Below are positions 34,242 to 43,876 of a DNA stretch of 64,000 nt, piece after piece. The translations under genes were made by a program, and so were the position numbers. How positions within the stretch are numbered: position 1 is the stretch's first letter; each line of letters starts with the position of its first letter. Location: positions 620,001-684,000 of the forward strand of contig NZ_JAPIVS010000002.1 in the NCBI RefSeq assembly GCF_026239695.1, in the 5' to 3' direction. The DNA comes from Pedobacter sp. MC2016-15. Lineage in GTDB: Bacteria; Bacteroidota; Bacteroidia; Sphingobacteriales; Sphingobacteriaceae. The notes beneath the pieces were generated by a model. It was not told the origin of the DNA, made no database searches, and saw nothing but the letters and a program-made list of their open reading frames with translations.

Positions 34242-35738
34242 TTAAGCTAAATTCAGCGTTAAATGTACGAAAAACTCTTTGGCACTTTCCCTGATGATCA
34301 GCTCATGTTTTTTTGGATAGAACAGATCCAGCCGCTGCCGCACATTTGGCAGGCCTATTCCGCTCTGCAGTTTTTCAGGATCGCCATCTGCTTTGAGATG
34401 GATACTGTTGTTTACATCGAAATACAACATTGTTCCCCTGGTCTGGAGTGTAACTTTGATATGCGAGGGCGACTGCAGGCTGATGCCGTGTTTAAAAGCA
34501 TTTTCTACAAAAGGTATCAATAGCATAGGTGCAATTTGCAGGGGGCTGAAGTTTTCTTCGATCTGAGTACTGATGACGATATCTACAGACAGGGATGTTC
34601 TTAATTTTTGAAGCTCGATATAGTTGTTCAGATAGTCGATATCCCTGCTGAGCGCAATCTTGTCCTGCATATTTTCCTGCAGCATAAAACGCATCATATC
34701 TCCCAGCTTCTGGATGCCCTCACCGGTGCGCTCTGCATTTTCCTGCAGTGCTGTCCCGTAGAGTGTATTTAATGCATTGAAAAGGAAATGGGGGTTAATC
34801 TGCGACTTCAGAAAACCCAGCGAAGCGTCTGATTTTCCCAATTCTTTTTTGAGGCTGAAGATCTCCTGCTCGGTTTCATTTCTGTTTTTATAAATGTACC
34901 AGGCCAGCGGGGCGCTGAGGCACAGTTGCGCAGGGATCTGAAAAAGGTTGACTACGATAAAGAGTTCACCTCTGCCGGCAATCAGCGCAGCCATTATGCC
35001 CACAGGTACTGCGAGCAGTATAGTAATCAGGGTAATTTTACCATAATAGGTACGGTATGGCCTAACAGCGGATCCTACTGAAGGGATGAGATAATAGATT
35101 GAATAGATGATGGTAAAGATGCAGGCCATCACCACGAAAGTCCAGCAAATGATCACCTCAAAGTCTACACCGGCAGCGAGCCACAATAACATCCCCACAA
35201 ACCAGAAAGCAAGACCAAAAACAATTTCCAGTTTCATCCTGTCCTGGATGCTGCCCTCTTTGTTATCTGTAAAGTAGATGAGCAGATTTTTTAGTGCTAC
35301 ATAAATGCAGATGAGAACTACCAGCCAGGCCGAATAGGTGAAGCCCTGAAAGAAAATGTGATTATAGGCATCATCAATATCGGGGTATTGCGAGAGCACA
35401 TAGGTTTTGGTGTAAGTCTGGGTAATACTGATCACCAATCCGGAGATGAGGTAGGTGGCAATTAGAATAGCAGTGTTAAACCCGATATTGCTTTTTCTGT
35501 AGAGTGGTGGCAGGCAGCAGAAGTTTAGCAGCAGAAAACTGAAATAGAGGATTGAATAGCGAAACAGTTCCGGGATAAAATAATTGGAAACATAGCTAAA
35601 CTCGATTCCAGCATTCTTAAACTGGTCCGGAACCTGGGTATGTGCATTGGAACCATTTGATATGAGTATCAATACCGCGCAGCCATAAATCAAACTTGCT
35701 GCCCAAAATTCTATTTTATTTAAATCTTTTATGTTCAT
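34242..35738 (-). CDS. LytS-type sensor histidine kinase (multi-pass membrane)
   Basis: A 498-residue kinase. The first about 285 residues contain some eight hydrophobic helices. A short linker coil (288-303) leads to the His_kinase domain with the phospho-accepting H317 in SQINPHFLFNALNTLYG, and a C-terminal ATPase domain with PFVENAFKHGI and GIGLPNVRQRL. The ligand is unknown; the membrane part does not show a recognisable known sensor. It forms an operon with the LytTR regulator just downstream and is divergent from the ArsC-like gene. Confidence 0.9.
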   Translation of the reverse strand: MNIKDLNKIEFWAASLIYGCAVLILISNGSNAHTQVPDQFKNAGIEFSYVSNYFIPELFRYSILYFSFLLLNFCCLPPLYRKSNIGFNTAILIATYLISGLVISITQTYTKTYVLSQYPDIDDAYNHIFFQGFTYSAWLVVLICIYVALKNLLIYFTDNKEGSIQDRMKLEIVFGLAFWFVGMLLWLAAGVDFEVIICWTFVVMACIFTIIYSIYYLIPSVGSAVRPYRTYYGKITLITILLAVPVGIMAALIAGRGELFIVVNLFQIPAQLCLSAPLAWYIYKNRNETEQEIFSLKKELGKSDASLGFLKSQINPHFLFNALNTLYGTALQENAERTGEGIQKLGDMMRFMLQENMQDKIALSRDIDYLNNYIELQKLRTSLSVDIVISTQIEENFSPLQIAPMLLIPFVENAFKHGISLQSPSHIKVTLQTRGTMLYFDVNNSIHLKADGDPEKLQSGIGLPNVRQRLDLFYPKKHELIIRESAKEFFVHLTLNLA

Positions 35739-35849
35739 CGGTACAATACTACAGTAGTTTTTGATTTGATATGATAAAATGTGATGAACGGCTAAAAAAA
35801 TGTGACGAATTAAGAAATATAGCTAGCTTTAGCGCTTTATTTCTAAGAT

Positions 35850-36197
35850 ATGACAGTATACGGAATACCCAATTGTAATACAGTAAAAAAAGCGAGGACC
35901 TGGTTAGCAGAGCATGGGTTTGATTATGAGTTCCATGATTTTAAAAAACAGGGGATCACGGCCGCAAAGCTGCAGGAATGGTGTGCAGTCTTTGGATGGG
36001 AGAAGGTGCTGAACAAAAAAGGTACAACCTGGAAAAAGCTCTCTGAAGAACAGCAGAGCCAGGTGAAAGACGAAGCAAGCGCCATTGCAGTACTGCTCGA
36101 AAACCTGAGTGCCATTAAACGCCCTGTAGTGGAGCAGGATGGAAAGGCTGTTCTAATTAGTTTTGATGAAGCGCAGTACTCGGCTTTATTGAAATAA
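35850..36197 (+). CDS. ArsC/Spx-family reductase (YffB-like)
   Basis: A 115-residue thioredoxin-fold protein of the ArsC family. The N-terminus YGIPNCNTVKKARTWL has the single conserved cysteine C9; the next segment FHDFKKQGIT and the C-terminal IKRPVVEQDGKAVLISF with the cis-proline-type RPV are family marks. Members such as YffB are annotated as glutathione-dependent or arsenate reductases, but the small family also includes proteins with unknown substrate. No arsenic resistance genes lie nearby, so arsenate is not supported. Confidence 0.85.
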   Translation: MTVYGIPNCNTVKKARTWLAEHGFDYEFHDFKKQGITAAKLQEWCAVFGWEKVLNKKGTTWKKLSEEQQSQVKDEASAIAVLLENLSAIKRPVVEQDGKAVLISFDEAQYSALLK

Positions 36198-36253
36198 CTA
36201 AACTATTACCTGTTAATATTTGTTAAAGAATAACACATAGTGACAAACTAAAT

Positions 36254-36261
36254 TATATTTG
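36254..36261 (+). promoter_or_regulatory. -7 box before the carboxypeptidase-regulatory-domain gene
   Basis: TATATTTG matches TAnnTTTG, 46 bases before the ATG. No -33 TTG was found at the right distance. Confidence 0.35.
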
Positions 36262-36307
36262 GGTGCTGCATATTCATGCAGGACTCATCACCTGAAAAGA
36301 GAATAAA

Positions 36308-37045
36308 ATGGAAATGCTTAAGAGGTTATTTATCGTCCTGTTGCTGACGATACCATTATACACGTTTGCGCAGACGGGAATCAGCGGCGGGGTGTTTGAT
36401 TATGAAAATAAAAGTTTCCCTCTTCAGAAGGTTACGGTGAGAAACCTGAACAACCAGAAGGTGGTGGTAACGGGTGCCGCAGGGCAGTTTACGATTCAGG
36501 CCAATAAGGGCGACCTGCTGGAATTCTCCCTGCCGGGTTACCATGTGGATACCTTATACCTGACTAACCTGCAGGCCAAAACTATCTATCTTCCTTCGCA
36601 GTCTACCAATCTGAAACAGGTGGATGTAAAGGGAGCAAGGTTGTCTAACGATCTGCAGCTGAAAGATCCCAATGCTCCCGGCTTCAGCCGTGTGTCTGGC
36701 ATTGCACCAACAAAGAATATCCAGCGTGCCGGTGGTGTAGGACTGGCCTTTGGTTCCGGAAAGGACAAGCGTGAGCGCGCCAAAGTAAAACGGCTTGAAG
36801 AAACCTCTTCTTACGAAAGCGAGATCAACCAGTATTTTAATGAAGAGCATGTAGCTGATCTCATCAAGCTGCAGGGACAGGAACTGAAAGATTTTATTAA
36901 CATGTACCGCCCTTCGGTGGCCCGGGTAAAAAGCGAACGCCCTTTTAACTACGATTTTTATATCGCAGAAGCGTATCAAACCTGGTTGAAACTACCTCCT
37001 GAAGGCAGAAAATTACCGCCTGTACCAACTGGCAGAAAGAATTAG
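36308..37045 (+). CDS. Secreted protein with carboxypeptidase-regulatory-like domain
   Basis: A 245-residue exported protein: signal peptide to about residue 22 (LYTFAQ), then a beta-sandwich carboxypeptidase-regulatory-like domain (about 25-100, GISGGVFDYENKSFPLQKVTVRNL and GDLLEFSLPGYHVDTLYL), as at the N-terminus of SusC proteins but with no barrel here. The C-terminal half is charged and helical, with KRERAKVKRLEETSSYESEINQYF. Function is unknown; similar Bacteroidetes proteins are common beside membrane and peptidase genes. It is followed after 36 bases by an M1 peptidase gene on the same strand. Confidence 0.75.
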   Translation: MEMLKRLFIVLLLTIPLYTFAQTGISGGVFDYENKSFPLQKVTVRNLNNQKVVVTGAAGQFTIQANKGDLLEFSLPGYHVDTLYLTNLQAKTIYLPSQSTNLKQVDVKGARLSNDLQLKDPNAPGFSRVSGIAPTKNIQRAGGVGLAFGSGKDKRERAKVKRLEETSSYESEINQYFNEEHVADLIKLQGQELKDFINMYRPSVARVKSERPFNYDFYIAEAYQTWLKLPPEGRKLPPVPTGRKN

Positions 37046-37081
37046 AAAAAACAACATTCCTAAACCTATAAATCGTAAACA

Positions 37082-39052
37082 ATGAATAACACTTTTATTC
37101 AGAGAACACTCCTTATGGCAGTGTTTTTTGCATTTGGTATCAACGTTAATGCGCAGCAAGCCCCGGCTGCAGGAAACTATGATCCACATGCTGCTTTCAG
37201 TCCGCTGTTCTACACTCAGAATGGAAATGAATTTCGCTCGGCAAGCGGATACCCGGGAGCAAAATACTGGCAAAACCGTGCAGACTATAATATTGCTGCA
37301 ACGCTTGACGACAAAACCAATACAGTAAGCGGTACGGTGACGATCACCTACAAAAATAATAGCCCTGATCAACTGCCTTACATCTGGCTGCAGCTGGATC
37401 AAAATCTTTTCAACAAGGATTCCCGTGGTAACTCACTGATCAAACTGGGAAGCCGTTACGGTGCCCGCGGAGAAAAGGTAAATGGTGGATACACGATCAG
37501 CGGACTTACGGTTGCTAAAAAAGGAGGTCCTGTGAAATTTACGTCCATCACTGAAGATACTCGGATGCAGATCCGTCTTGACCAGCCTCTGGCTGCGTCG
37601 GGAGAGGTGGTGACGATAAAGATGGACTTCTCCTTTGTTATCCCTATCAACGGATCTGACAGAATGGGACACCTGACTACTCAAAACGGAGAAATATATA
37701 CGATTGCACAATGGTTCCCAAGACTGAGTGTTTACGATGATGTACTGGGCTGGAATACGCTTCCATACTGGGGTGCCGGTGAGTTTTACTGTGAATACGG
37801 TGATGTAAACTATAGTGTTACGACACCTGCAAATCATATTCTGATGGGATCCGGAGAACTACTCAACCCGCAGGAGGTATTTACAGCAGAGCAGCTGAAA
37901 CGCTGGAATGCGGCAAAGCAAAGCGATAAAACGGTATCGATCCGTTCTGCGGAAGAAGTGCTTGATCCGAAATCCCGTCCTGCAAAGGATAAACTGACCT
38001 GGAAATTCAAAATGTCCAATACAAGGGATATTGCCTGGTCATCTTCCAAAGCGTTTGTACTGGATGCCGCAAGGATCAACCTGCCAAGTGGTAAAAAATC
38101 TCTTGCTGTTTCTGCACAGCCGGTTGAAAGCAATGGCGCTGACAGCTATGGCAGGGGAGTAGAATATGTAAAGGCTTCGATTGAACATTATTCCAACAAA
38201 TGGTTTGAATACCCTTATCCTATGGCAGTAAATATTGCAGCAAACATCAGTGGTATGGAATATCCTGGTATCGTTTTCTGCGGATGGAAAGCTAAAAAAG
38301 GTCAGGTGTGGGGAGTAATTGATCATGAATTCGGACATACCTGGTTCCCGATGATCGTGGGCAGTAACGAAAGGAAGTATGGCTGGATGGATGAAGGCTT
38401 CAATACTTTCATCAATGGTTTATCGTCTGCGGCATTTAATAACGGGGAGTACAAAGACGGACGTGACGACTTGCATAAAGCGGCAAAATATATGGCACAG
38501 CCGAACAGGGAATATATTATGTTAACACCTGATGCGATGGTGGAACAAAATATAGGAGTTAACCTATATAGCAAACCAGGCTGGGGATTGAATATCCTGC
38601 GCGATTATGTGCTGGGACAAGACCGTTTTGATTATGCTTTTAAAAATTATATCAAACAGTGGGCCTTTAAACACCCTACACCGTTCGACTTCTTCCGTTC
38701 GATGGAAAATGGAGCAGGTGAAGATCTTTCCTGGTTCTGGAGAGGCTGGTTTATGGAGAACTGGAAAACCGATCAGGCTGTAACTTCGGTGACGCCATCA
38801 AAAAAAGATGGTAAGATCGAGGGCTACAATATTGCTATTGCCAATCTGGAGCAAATGCCGATGCCAGTAATCCTGGAAGTGAAAACTGCAAGTGGTAAAA
38901 CTGACATCATCAAGATACCGGTAGATGTTTGGATGAGAAATAAAACCTGGACGGTGAACTATGACACTACCGAAGAGGTAGTATCAGTAGTGCTGGATCC
39001 TGAGCATGTGTTACCGGATGCTGATGATTCCAATAACAGCTGGAAGAAATAG
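37082..39052 (+). CDS. Secreted M1-family metallopeptidase
   Basis: A 656-residue exported zinc peptidase. A signal peptide ends near residue 24 (NVNAQ). The N-terminal beta-saddle (about 45-310) precedes the catalytic domain with HEFGH at 415-419 and third zinc ligand E438 in WMDEGFNTF, with 18 residues between as in M1 enzymes. The usual exopeptidase motif GAMEN is replaced here by SGMEYPGI, as in many bacterial M1 relatives, so aminopeptidase specificity is less certain. It probably trims peptides in the periplasm. It ends at a hairpin shared with the convergent DUF2027 gene. Confidence 0.9.
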   Translation: MNNTFIQRTLLMAVFFAFGINVNAQQAPAAGNYDPHAAFSPLFYTQNGNEFRSASGYPGAKYWQNRADYNIAATLDDKTNTVSGTVTITYKNNSPDQLPYIWLQLDQNLFNKDSRGNSLIKLGSRYGARGEKVNGGYTISGLTVAKKGGPVKFTSITEDTRMQIRLDQPLAASGEVVTIKMDFSFVIPINGSDRMGHLTTQNGEIYTIAQWFPRLSVYDDVLGWNTLPYWGAGEFYCEYGDVNYSVTTPANHILMGSGELLNPQEVFTAEQLKRWNAAKQSDKTVSIRSAEEVLDPKSRPAKDKLTWKFKMSNTRDIAWSSSKAFVLDAARINLPSGKKSLAVSAQPVESNGADSYGRGVEYVKASIEHYSNKWFEYPYPMAVNIAANISGMEYPGIVFCGWKAKKGQVWGVIDHEFGHTWFPMIVGSNERKYGWMDEGFNTFINGLSSAAFNNGEYKDGRDDLHKAAKYMAQPNREYIMLTPDAMVEQNIGVNLYSKPGWGLNILRDYVLGQDRFDYAFKNYIKQWAFKHPTPFDFFRSMENGAGEDLSWFWRGWFMENWKTDQAVTSVTPSKKDGKIEGYNIAIANLEQMPMPVILEVKTASGKTDIIKIPVDVWMRNKTWTVNYDTTEEVVSVVLDPEHVLPDADDSNNSWKK

Positions 39053-39067
39053 TATTCTTAATTGATG

Positions 39068-39101
39068 AAAGAGAGATTCCAGGTTACTGGAATCTCTCTT
39101 T
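39068..39101. terminator. Bidirectional terminator overlapping the DUF2027 stop codon
   Basis: A perfect 15-bp stem: 39068-39082 with 39087-39101. The four-base loop holds three bases read as the TAA stop on the minus strand (39084-39086). The stem's AAA/TTT ends give a short T-run on both strands. It therefore serves both the M1 peptidase gene and the convergent gene, whose last five codons are in the stem. Confidence 0.88.
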
Positions 39102-39719
39102 TAATTTCTGCATGTCCAATACTGGTGCCGGTTCGTCGAGCCTGATCAGCCAGCCTTTCTGTTTGAGCAGGGCAATCTCAACTTTAGCTACAGAAAGATC
39201 CTTTCCTTTGATATTTTCTTCATAAACAAGTGCTGCAGGAGGTTCTACATTCGCTGCGGTAGAGAAGAGGACCTCAATCTTAAACTTCGGCCACAACTGG
39301 ATATTGCCCATATTGGCAGAGTATACTCTTTTTGTGCTATTCGCCGGAATGGCAGCAGCAAACTCACCTTTATAGTTGCCTCCCTTTTCTGTGGTCATGC
39401 TCGCCAGCAGCTGGAAGGAAGTTTCATTGACCAGGTGAAAGTGTGCCACCACAGCACTGTGCTGATCGGCCACCAGCGCAAGATAAACACCCTCTTTTTT
39501 GAATTCTGCTACCGGCGCGGCAACCTGCTGTCTGTTGCTGACCACAGCATTGTCTTCCGGGATATCGCCATGTACCAAGGTCACTTTTGAAGCAAGTACG
39601 GGAATCTCAAAATCATTGGCATCTGTTACGCCAATCGTGTCTTTATCAATGATGCGGGTAATGGTACCCTCTATATTTTCGTCTACAAAACGAACGAAAT
39701 CACCTAAATTCAAGTTCAT
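39084..39719 (-). CDS. DUF2027-domain protein without the usual Smr domain
   Basis: A 211-residue cytoplasmic protein of unknown function. It begins LNLGDFVRFVDENIEGTITRI, an SH3/KOW-like beta barrel, then the DUF2027 beta-sandwich (about 70-185; VYLALVADQHSAVVAHFHLVNET). Related Bacteroidetes proteins, as I recall, continue with a C-terminal Smr nuclease-like domain; this one stops at LKERFQ, inside a terminator stem. Whether it is naturally short or was shortened is not known. The reading frame is intact and codon use is ordinary. Confidence 0.65.
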   Translation of the reverse strand: MNLNLGDFVRFVDENIEGTITRIIDKDTIGVTDANDFEIPVLASKVTLVHGDIPEDNAVVSNRQQVAAPVAEFKKEGVYLALVADQHSAVVAHFHLVNETSFQLLASMTTEKGGNYKGEFAAAIPANSTKRVYSANMGNIQLWPKFKIEVLFSTAANVEPPAALVYEENIKGKDLSVAKVEIALLKQKGWLIRLDEPAPVLDMQKLKERFQ

Positions 39720-39810
39720 AATTTTATGTCTAATCAGAGTATTCTACTCTATTTACTACAAACCTAATGAATTATCAACAGATCACACCTGAGATATATC
39801 TTGCTTGTAC
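39720..39810. other. Spacer between DUF2027 gene and palindromic element
   Basis: Ninety-one AT-rich bases without a credible gene. TACCTTTG-type text at its right edge runs into the palindromic element. Confidence 0.4.
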
Positions 39811-40057
39811 CTTTGTTCGTGGTTTGTTCGTGGTAAAGCTATACTTCCACTATAGTTAAGCTATGCCTGGGCTATACCATGTTTACCCCATCTCTACTCT
39901 AACTTTACTATAAATCTACTCCTTGTTTACCCATTTGGTAAAGTTAGGGTTAAGTTGAGGTAGAGATGGGGTAAACATGATATAGTCTGACTATAGACCA
40001 GGGATAGTGAGACTATAGTTTAAGGACGAACAAAGTACGAACAAACTAAGAACAAAA
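39811..40057. repeat. MITE-like palindromic element with short tandem repeats at its ends
   Basis: Two arms of roughly 100 bases face each other around 39910-39937. The best part is exact: 39878-39897 is the reverse complement of 39960-39979 (20 bp). Outside it both arms carry the module CTAT-n-CCTGG-n-CTATA in opposite orientation, and the ends carry tandem TTTGTTCGT units with an 11-base step (two on the left, three as complements on the right). No open reading frame or transposase fits inside. It ends just before the promoter of the VF530-type gene. Confidence 0.8.
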
Positions 40058-40081
40058 CCCTCATTAATGTGCTATTGTTTT

Positions 40082-40089
40082 TATCTTTG
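40082..40089 (+). promoter_or_regulatory. -7 box before the VF530-type gene
   Basis: TATCTTTG, a full match to TAnnTTTG, 15 bases before the ATG. No -33 TTG at the usual distance, which would fall in the end of the palindromic element. Confidence 0.4.
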
Positions 40090-40104
40090 CGGCAGCAAAA
40101 TCAT

Positions 40105-40326
40105 ATGACAGAAGAAAAACAAGCCAACAATCCCCTGCACGGGAAAACCCTGGAGTTCATTCTGAAACAACTGGTGTGGCATTATGGCTGGCCGGAACTG
40201 GGCAAGCTGATAAAGATTGCCTGTTTCAATAATGATCCCAGTTTGAAGTCGAGCCTTACATTTTTAAGAAAAACAGACTGGGCCCGGAAAAAGGTGGAGA
40301 AGCTTTATTTGAATACTTTTCATTAA
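40105..40326 (+). CDS. VF530-type small DNA-binding protein (DUF2132)
   Basis: A 73-residue protein beginning [29 protein letters not shown]. The whole sequence, with [38 protein letters not shown], matches my memory of the VF530/DUF2132 family, a small helical fold named after a Vibrio protein with reported DNA binding. An upstream in-frame ATG at 40069 would overlap the -7 box, so I start at 40105. It lies between a palindromic repeat and the rpsL promoter; a regulatory role is possible but unproven. Confidence 0.75.
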   Translation: MTEEKQANNPLHGKTLEFILKQLVWHYGWPELGKLIKIACFNNDPSLKSSLTFLRKTDWARKKVEKLYLNTFH

Positions 40327-40341
40327 ATCTCTGTTAACCCC

Positions 40342-40372
40342 TTGATTTATAAAATGTATTGTCTTACCTTTG
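40342..40372 (+). promoter_or_regulatory. Promoter of the rpsL-rpsG-fusA-rpsJ operon
   Basis: TTG at 40342-40344 and TACCTTTG at 40365-40372, separated by 20 bases, 54 bases before the rpsL ATG. Confidence 0.7.
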
Positions 40373-40426
40373 CAGTCCCTTATTGAGGGGTAAAGTTTTA
40401 AATAACAACAACAAAAACAAATAGCA

Positions 40427-40840
40427 ATGCCAACCATTCAACAATTAGTTAGAAAAGGTAGAGTAGCACTGGAGTTCAAGAGTAAGTCTCCGGCGTTGGA
40501 CAGTTGTCCACAGCGAAGAGGTGTATGTACACGTGTATATACCACTACCCCTAAAAAACCAAACTCAGCAATGCGTAAAGTAGCGCGTGTACGTTTGACC
40601 AATGGAAAAGAAGTTAACGCTTATATTCCTGGAGAAGGTCACAACTTACAGGAGCACTCTATCGTATTGATCCGTGGTGGTCGTGTTAAAGATTTACCAG
40701 GTGTACGTTATCACATCATCCGTGGAGCTTTAGATACTTCAGGAGTTGCTGGTCGTAACCAACGTCGTTCAAAATATGGTACTAAACGTCCTAAACCAGG
40801 ACAGGCAGCTGCCGCACCAACAAAAGGTAAAAAGAAATAA
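40427..40840 (+). CDS. rpsL: 30S ribosomal protein S12
   Basis: A 137-residue protein of the decoding centre. [18 protein letters not shown] and [17 protein letters not shown] are the conserved loops next to 16S helix 44; the lysines in them are the usual streptomycin-resistance positions and are unchanged. A lysine-rich C-terminal tail makes it a little longer than E. coli S12 (124). First gene of the str-type operon, 16 bases before rpsG. Confidence 0.98.
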   Translation: MPTIQQLVRKGRVALEFKSKSPALDSCPQRRGVCTRVYTTTPKKPNSAMRKVARVRLTNGKEVNAYIPGEGHNLQEHSIVLIRGGRVKDLPGVRYHIIRGALDTSGVAGRNQRRSKYGTKRPKPGQAAAAPTKGKKK

Positions 40841-40856
40841 TTAGGAGGAACAGAAA

Positions 40857-41324
40857 ATGAGAAAGTCAAAACCAAAAAAGAGAATTATCCTTCCTGATCC
40901 TAAATTTAACGATGTTCAGGTAACGAGATTTGTAAACAATATGATGTATGATGGAAAGAAATCCATCGCTTACTCTATTTTTTACGATGCAGTAGAATTA
41001 GCTGAGAAAAAAGCTGGTGAGAACGGTTTAGAAGTATGGAAACGTGCTTTAACAAATGTAATGCCTGCAGTAGAGGTTAAATCACGCCGTGTGGGTGGTG
41101 CTAACTTCCAGGTTCCTACAGAAGTTCGTCCTGACCGTAAGATTGCTTTAGGCATGAAATGGTTAATTTCTTACGCACGCAGACGTGGTGAAAAAACCAT
41201 GAAAGAAAAATTAGCAGGAGAAATCGTTTCAGCTGCTAAAGGTGAAGGTGCTGCTGTTAAGAAGAAAGAAGATACGCATAAAATGGCTGAAGCCAACAAA
41301 GCGTTCTCACATTTCCGTTTTTAA
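40857..41324 (+). CDS. rpsG: 30S ribosomal protein S7
   Basis: A 155-residue 16S rRNA-binding protein that initiates assembly of the 30S head and borders the exit site. The start [18 protein letters not shown] and the [16 protein letters not shown] loop are typical. A clear purine-rich ribosome-binding site, AGGAGG, stands before its ATG, which is unusual for this window. fusA begins 16 bases downstream. Confidence 0.98.
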   Translation: MRKSKPKKRIILPDPKFNDVQVTRFVNNMMYDGKKSIAYSIFYDAVELAEKKAGENGLEVWKRALTNVMPAVEVKSRRVGGANFQVPTEVRPDRKIALGMKWLISYARRRGEKTMKEKLAGEIVSAAKGEGAAVKKKEDTHKMAEANKAFSHFRF

Positions 41325-41340
41325 TTATTGAAATCATAAG

Positions 41341-43455
41341 ATGTCAAGAGACTTAAAATATACAAGAAACATCGGTATTGCTGCGCACATTGATGCTGGT
41401 AAGACTACTACTACAGAGCGTATCCTTTATTATGCAGGTGTAAGTCACAAAATCGGAGAAGTGCACGAAGGTGCAGCTACGATGGACTGGATGGCACAAG
41501 AGCAGGAACGTGGTATCACTATTACTTCTGCAGCTACAACTGTTGGCTGGAAATACAGAGGTCAGAGCTACCATATCAACATCATCGATACTCCGGGTCA
41601 CGTGGATTTTACCGTAGAGGTAAACCGCTCCCTGCGTGTTCTTGATGGTTTGGTATTCCTTTTTTCAGCAGTTGATGGTGTTGAGCCTCAATCTGAAACT
41701 AACTGGCGCTTAGCCAACAACTACAACGTTGCCCGTATCGGTTTCGTAAATAAAATGGACCGTTCAGGTGCAGATTTCTTAAAAGTTGTTGGACAGGTTA
41801 AAAGTATGTTAGGCAGTAACGCAGTTCCTCTGCAATTGCCTATCGGTGCTGAAGACAGCTTCAAAGGTGTGGTTGACTTGATCAACAACCGTGGTATCGT
41901 TTGGAATGAGCATGATAAAGGTATGACCTTTACTGAAGTGCCAATTCCTGAGGATATGCTTGATGAGGTTGCTGAGTGGAGAGAGAAATTACTGGAATCT
42001 GTAGCTGATTATGATGAGTCTTTGATGGAGAAATTCTTCGAAGATCCGAACTCTATCACTGAGCGTGAAATCCTTGATGCTTTACGTAAAGCAGTTCTGG
42101 ATGCTACAATCGTTCCTATGGTATGTGGTTCATCTTTCAAAAACAAAGGTGTGCAGACGATGCTGGATTACGTGATGGAATTATTGCCTTCACCAATGGA
42201 TTCAGAAGGTATCGTAGGTACTAACCCCGAAACTGGTGCTGAAGAATTACGTAAACCTGATGAAAAAGAGCCATTTGCAGCTTTAGCATTTAAAATTGCA
42301 ACTGACCCGTTCGTAGGTCGTCTTTGCTTTATCCGTGTTTACTCAGGTAACCTTGAAGCAGGTTCATACGTTTATAACGCACGTTCTGAAAACAAAGAGC
42401 GTATCTCGCGTATCTTCCAGATGCATGCAAACAAGCAAAACCCTATTCCTAATGTTGGAGCTGGTGATATTGCTGCGGTTGTAGGTTTCAAGGATATCAA
42501 AACTGGTGATACACTTTGTGATGAGAAAAAACCAATCGTTCTGGAGTCAATGGTATTCCCTGAGCCGGTTATCGGTTTAGCGATCGAGCCTAAAACTCAG
42601 GCTGATATCGATAAATTAGGTATGGGATTATCTAAACTTGCTGAGGAAGATCCTACATTCAGAGTTCAAACTGACGAGGAAACTGGTCAGACTGTAATCT
42701 CTGGTATGGGTGAGCTTCACTTAGATATCCTGATCGACCGTTTAAAACGTGAGTTCAAAGTAGAAGTTAATCAGGGTGCTCCACAGGTTGCTTACAAAGA
42801 AGCGATCAACGGAACAGTACAACACCGTGAAACCTACAAAAAACAATCAGGTGGTCGTGGTAAATTCGCTGATATCCAGGTGGTGATCTCTCCAATTGAT
42901 GCTGACTTTGAAAAAGGTGGTTTACAGTTTGTAAACGAAATCACAGGTGGATCTATTCCACGTGAGTTTATCCCTTCAGTGGAAAAAGGATTTGCAGCTT
43001 CTATGGCTAACGGTGTTTTAGCCGGATATCCTCTTCCAGACATGAAAGTACGTTTGATTGATGGTTCATTCCACGCAGTCGATTCAGATGCCTTGTCATT
43101 CGAACTGGCAGCTAAAATGGCATACCGTGAGGCATTACCAAAATGTAACCCTGTATTGATGGAGCCAATCATGAAAATCGAAATCCTTACTCCTGAAGAA
43201 AACATGGGTGATGTAATCGGTGACATGAACCGTCGTCGTGGTCAGCTTTTAGGAATGGATACACGTAACGGATCACAAGTGATCAAAGCTACTGTACCTC
43301 TTTCTGAGATGTTTGGTTACGTGACGCAGCTGCGTACAATCACTTCAGGCCGTGCAACGTCTACAATGGAATTTGATCACTACGATCCGGCTCCAAGAAA
43401 CGTTCAGGATGAAGTTATTGCCAAATCAAAAGGCAGAATCAAATCTATAGATTAG
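41341..43455 (+). CDS. fusA: Elongation factor G
   Basis: A 704-residue translocation GTPase. GTP-binding motifs are AHIDAGKT (15-22), DTPGH (83-87) and NKMD (137-140); switch I holds QEQERGITI. Domains II to V follow through the C-terminus, including the domain IV loop region [17 protein letters not shown]. Third gene of the str operon, as in most bacteria, but the tuf gene does not follow; rpsJ comes next after a structured 62-base gap. Confidence 0.98.
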   Translation: MSRDLKYTRNIGIAAHIDAGKTTTTERILYYAGVSHKIGEVHEGAATMDWMAQEQERGITITSAATTVGWKYRGQSYHINIIDTPGHVDFTVEVNRSLRVLDGLVFLFSAVDGVEPQSETNWRLANNYNVARIGFVNKMDRSGADFLKVVGQVKSMLGSNAVPLQLPIGAEDSFKGVVDLINNRGIVWNEHDKGMTFTEVPIPEDMLDEVAEWREKLLESVADYDESLMEKFFEDPNSITEREILDALRKAVLDATIVPMVCGSSFKNKGVQTMLDYVMELLPSPMDSEGIVGTNPETGAEELRKPDEKEPFAALAFKIATDPFVGRLCFIRVYSGNLEAGSYVYNARSENKERISRIFQMHANKQNPIPNVGAGDIAAVVGFKDIKTGDTLCDEKKPIVLESMVFPEPVIGLAIEPKTQADIDKLGMGLSKLAEEDPTFRVQTDEETGQTVISGMGELHLDILIDRLKREFKVEVNQGAPQVAYKEAINGTVQHRETYKKQSGGRGKFADIQVVISPIDADFEKGGLQFVNEITGGSIPREFIPSVEKGFAASMANGVLAGYPLPDMKVRLIDGSFHAVDSDALSFELAAKMAYREALPKCNPVLMEPIMKIEILTPEENMGDVIGDMNRRRGQLLGMDTRNGSQVIKATVPLSEMFGYVTQLRTITSGRATSTMEFDHYDPAPRNVQDEVIAKSKGRIKSID

Positions 43456-43469
43456 TATTAAAATAAACC

Positions 43470-43503
43470 GGCCGCCTGTTATTAATAGCTCTAACAGGCA
43501 GCC
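43470..43503 (+). promoter_or_regulatory. Intercistronic hairpin before rpsJ
   Basis: GCCTGTTA (43474-43481) pairs with TAACAGGC (43492-43499); after one mismatch three more G-C pairs (43470-43472 with 43501-43503) extend it. It fills most of the fusA-rpsJ gap; no T-tract follows. Candidate regulatory or processing site. Confidence 0.65.
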
Positions 43504-43517
43504 TTAACACAAATATC

Positions 43518-43823
43518 ATGAGCCAAAGAATCAGAATTAAGTTAAAATCTTACGATTACAACTTAGTAGATAAATCTGCTGAGAAAATCGTTAAGACTGT
43601 AAAACCTACAGGTGCAGTGGTTAGCGGACCAATTCCGTTGCCTACAGAAAAGAAAATCTTCACAGTTTTGCGTTCACCACACGTGAACAAAAAAGCACGT
43701 GAGCAGTTTCAATTATGTGCTTACAAACGTTTGTTAGATATTTATAGCTCTAACTCTAAAACTGTTGATGCATTGATGAAACTTGAATTACCTAGCGGTG
43801 TTGAAGTAGAAATCAAAGTTTAA
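43518..43823 (+). CDS. rpsJ: 30S ribosomal protein S10
   Basis: A 101-residue protein of the 30S head, also partner of NusB in antitermination. [49 protein letters not shown] are family signatures. In most bacteria rplC follows directly; here a terminator ends the transcript and a minus-strand gene intervenes, so S10 is expressed with S12, S7 and EF-G. Confidence 0.98.
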   Translation: MSQRIRIKLKSYDYNLVDKSAEKIVKTVKPTGAVVSGPIPLPTEKKIFTVLRSPHVNKKAREQFQLCAYKRLLDIYSSNSKTVDALMKLELPSGVEVEIKV

Positions 43824-43840
43824 TTAGCTTTTTACGTTAA

Positions 43841-43876
43841 ACAAAAAGGCCTCCGGATTTCCGGAGGCCTTTTTGT
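43841..43876. terminator. Bidirectional terminator between rpsJ and the minus-strand coiled-coil gene
   Basis: A perfect 16-bp stem (43841-43856 with 43861-43876), core GGCCTCCGG, four-base loop, and A5/T5 tracts on the two sides. It ends rpsJ transcripts on the plus strand and the convergent gene on the minus strand. Confidence 0.94.

Noticed and set aside
35850-36197. Arsenate resistance locus
   Set aside because: The ArsC-family gene has no arsR, arsB or acr3 neighbours, so only a generic ArsC/Spx-type reductase is supported.
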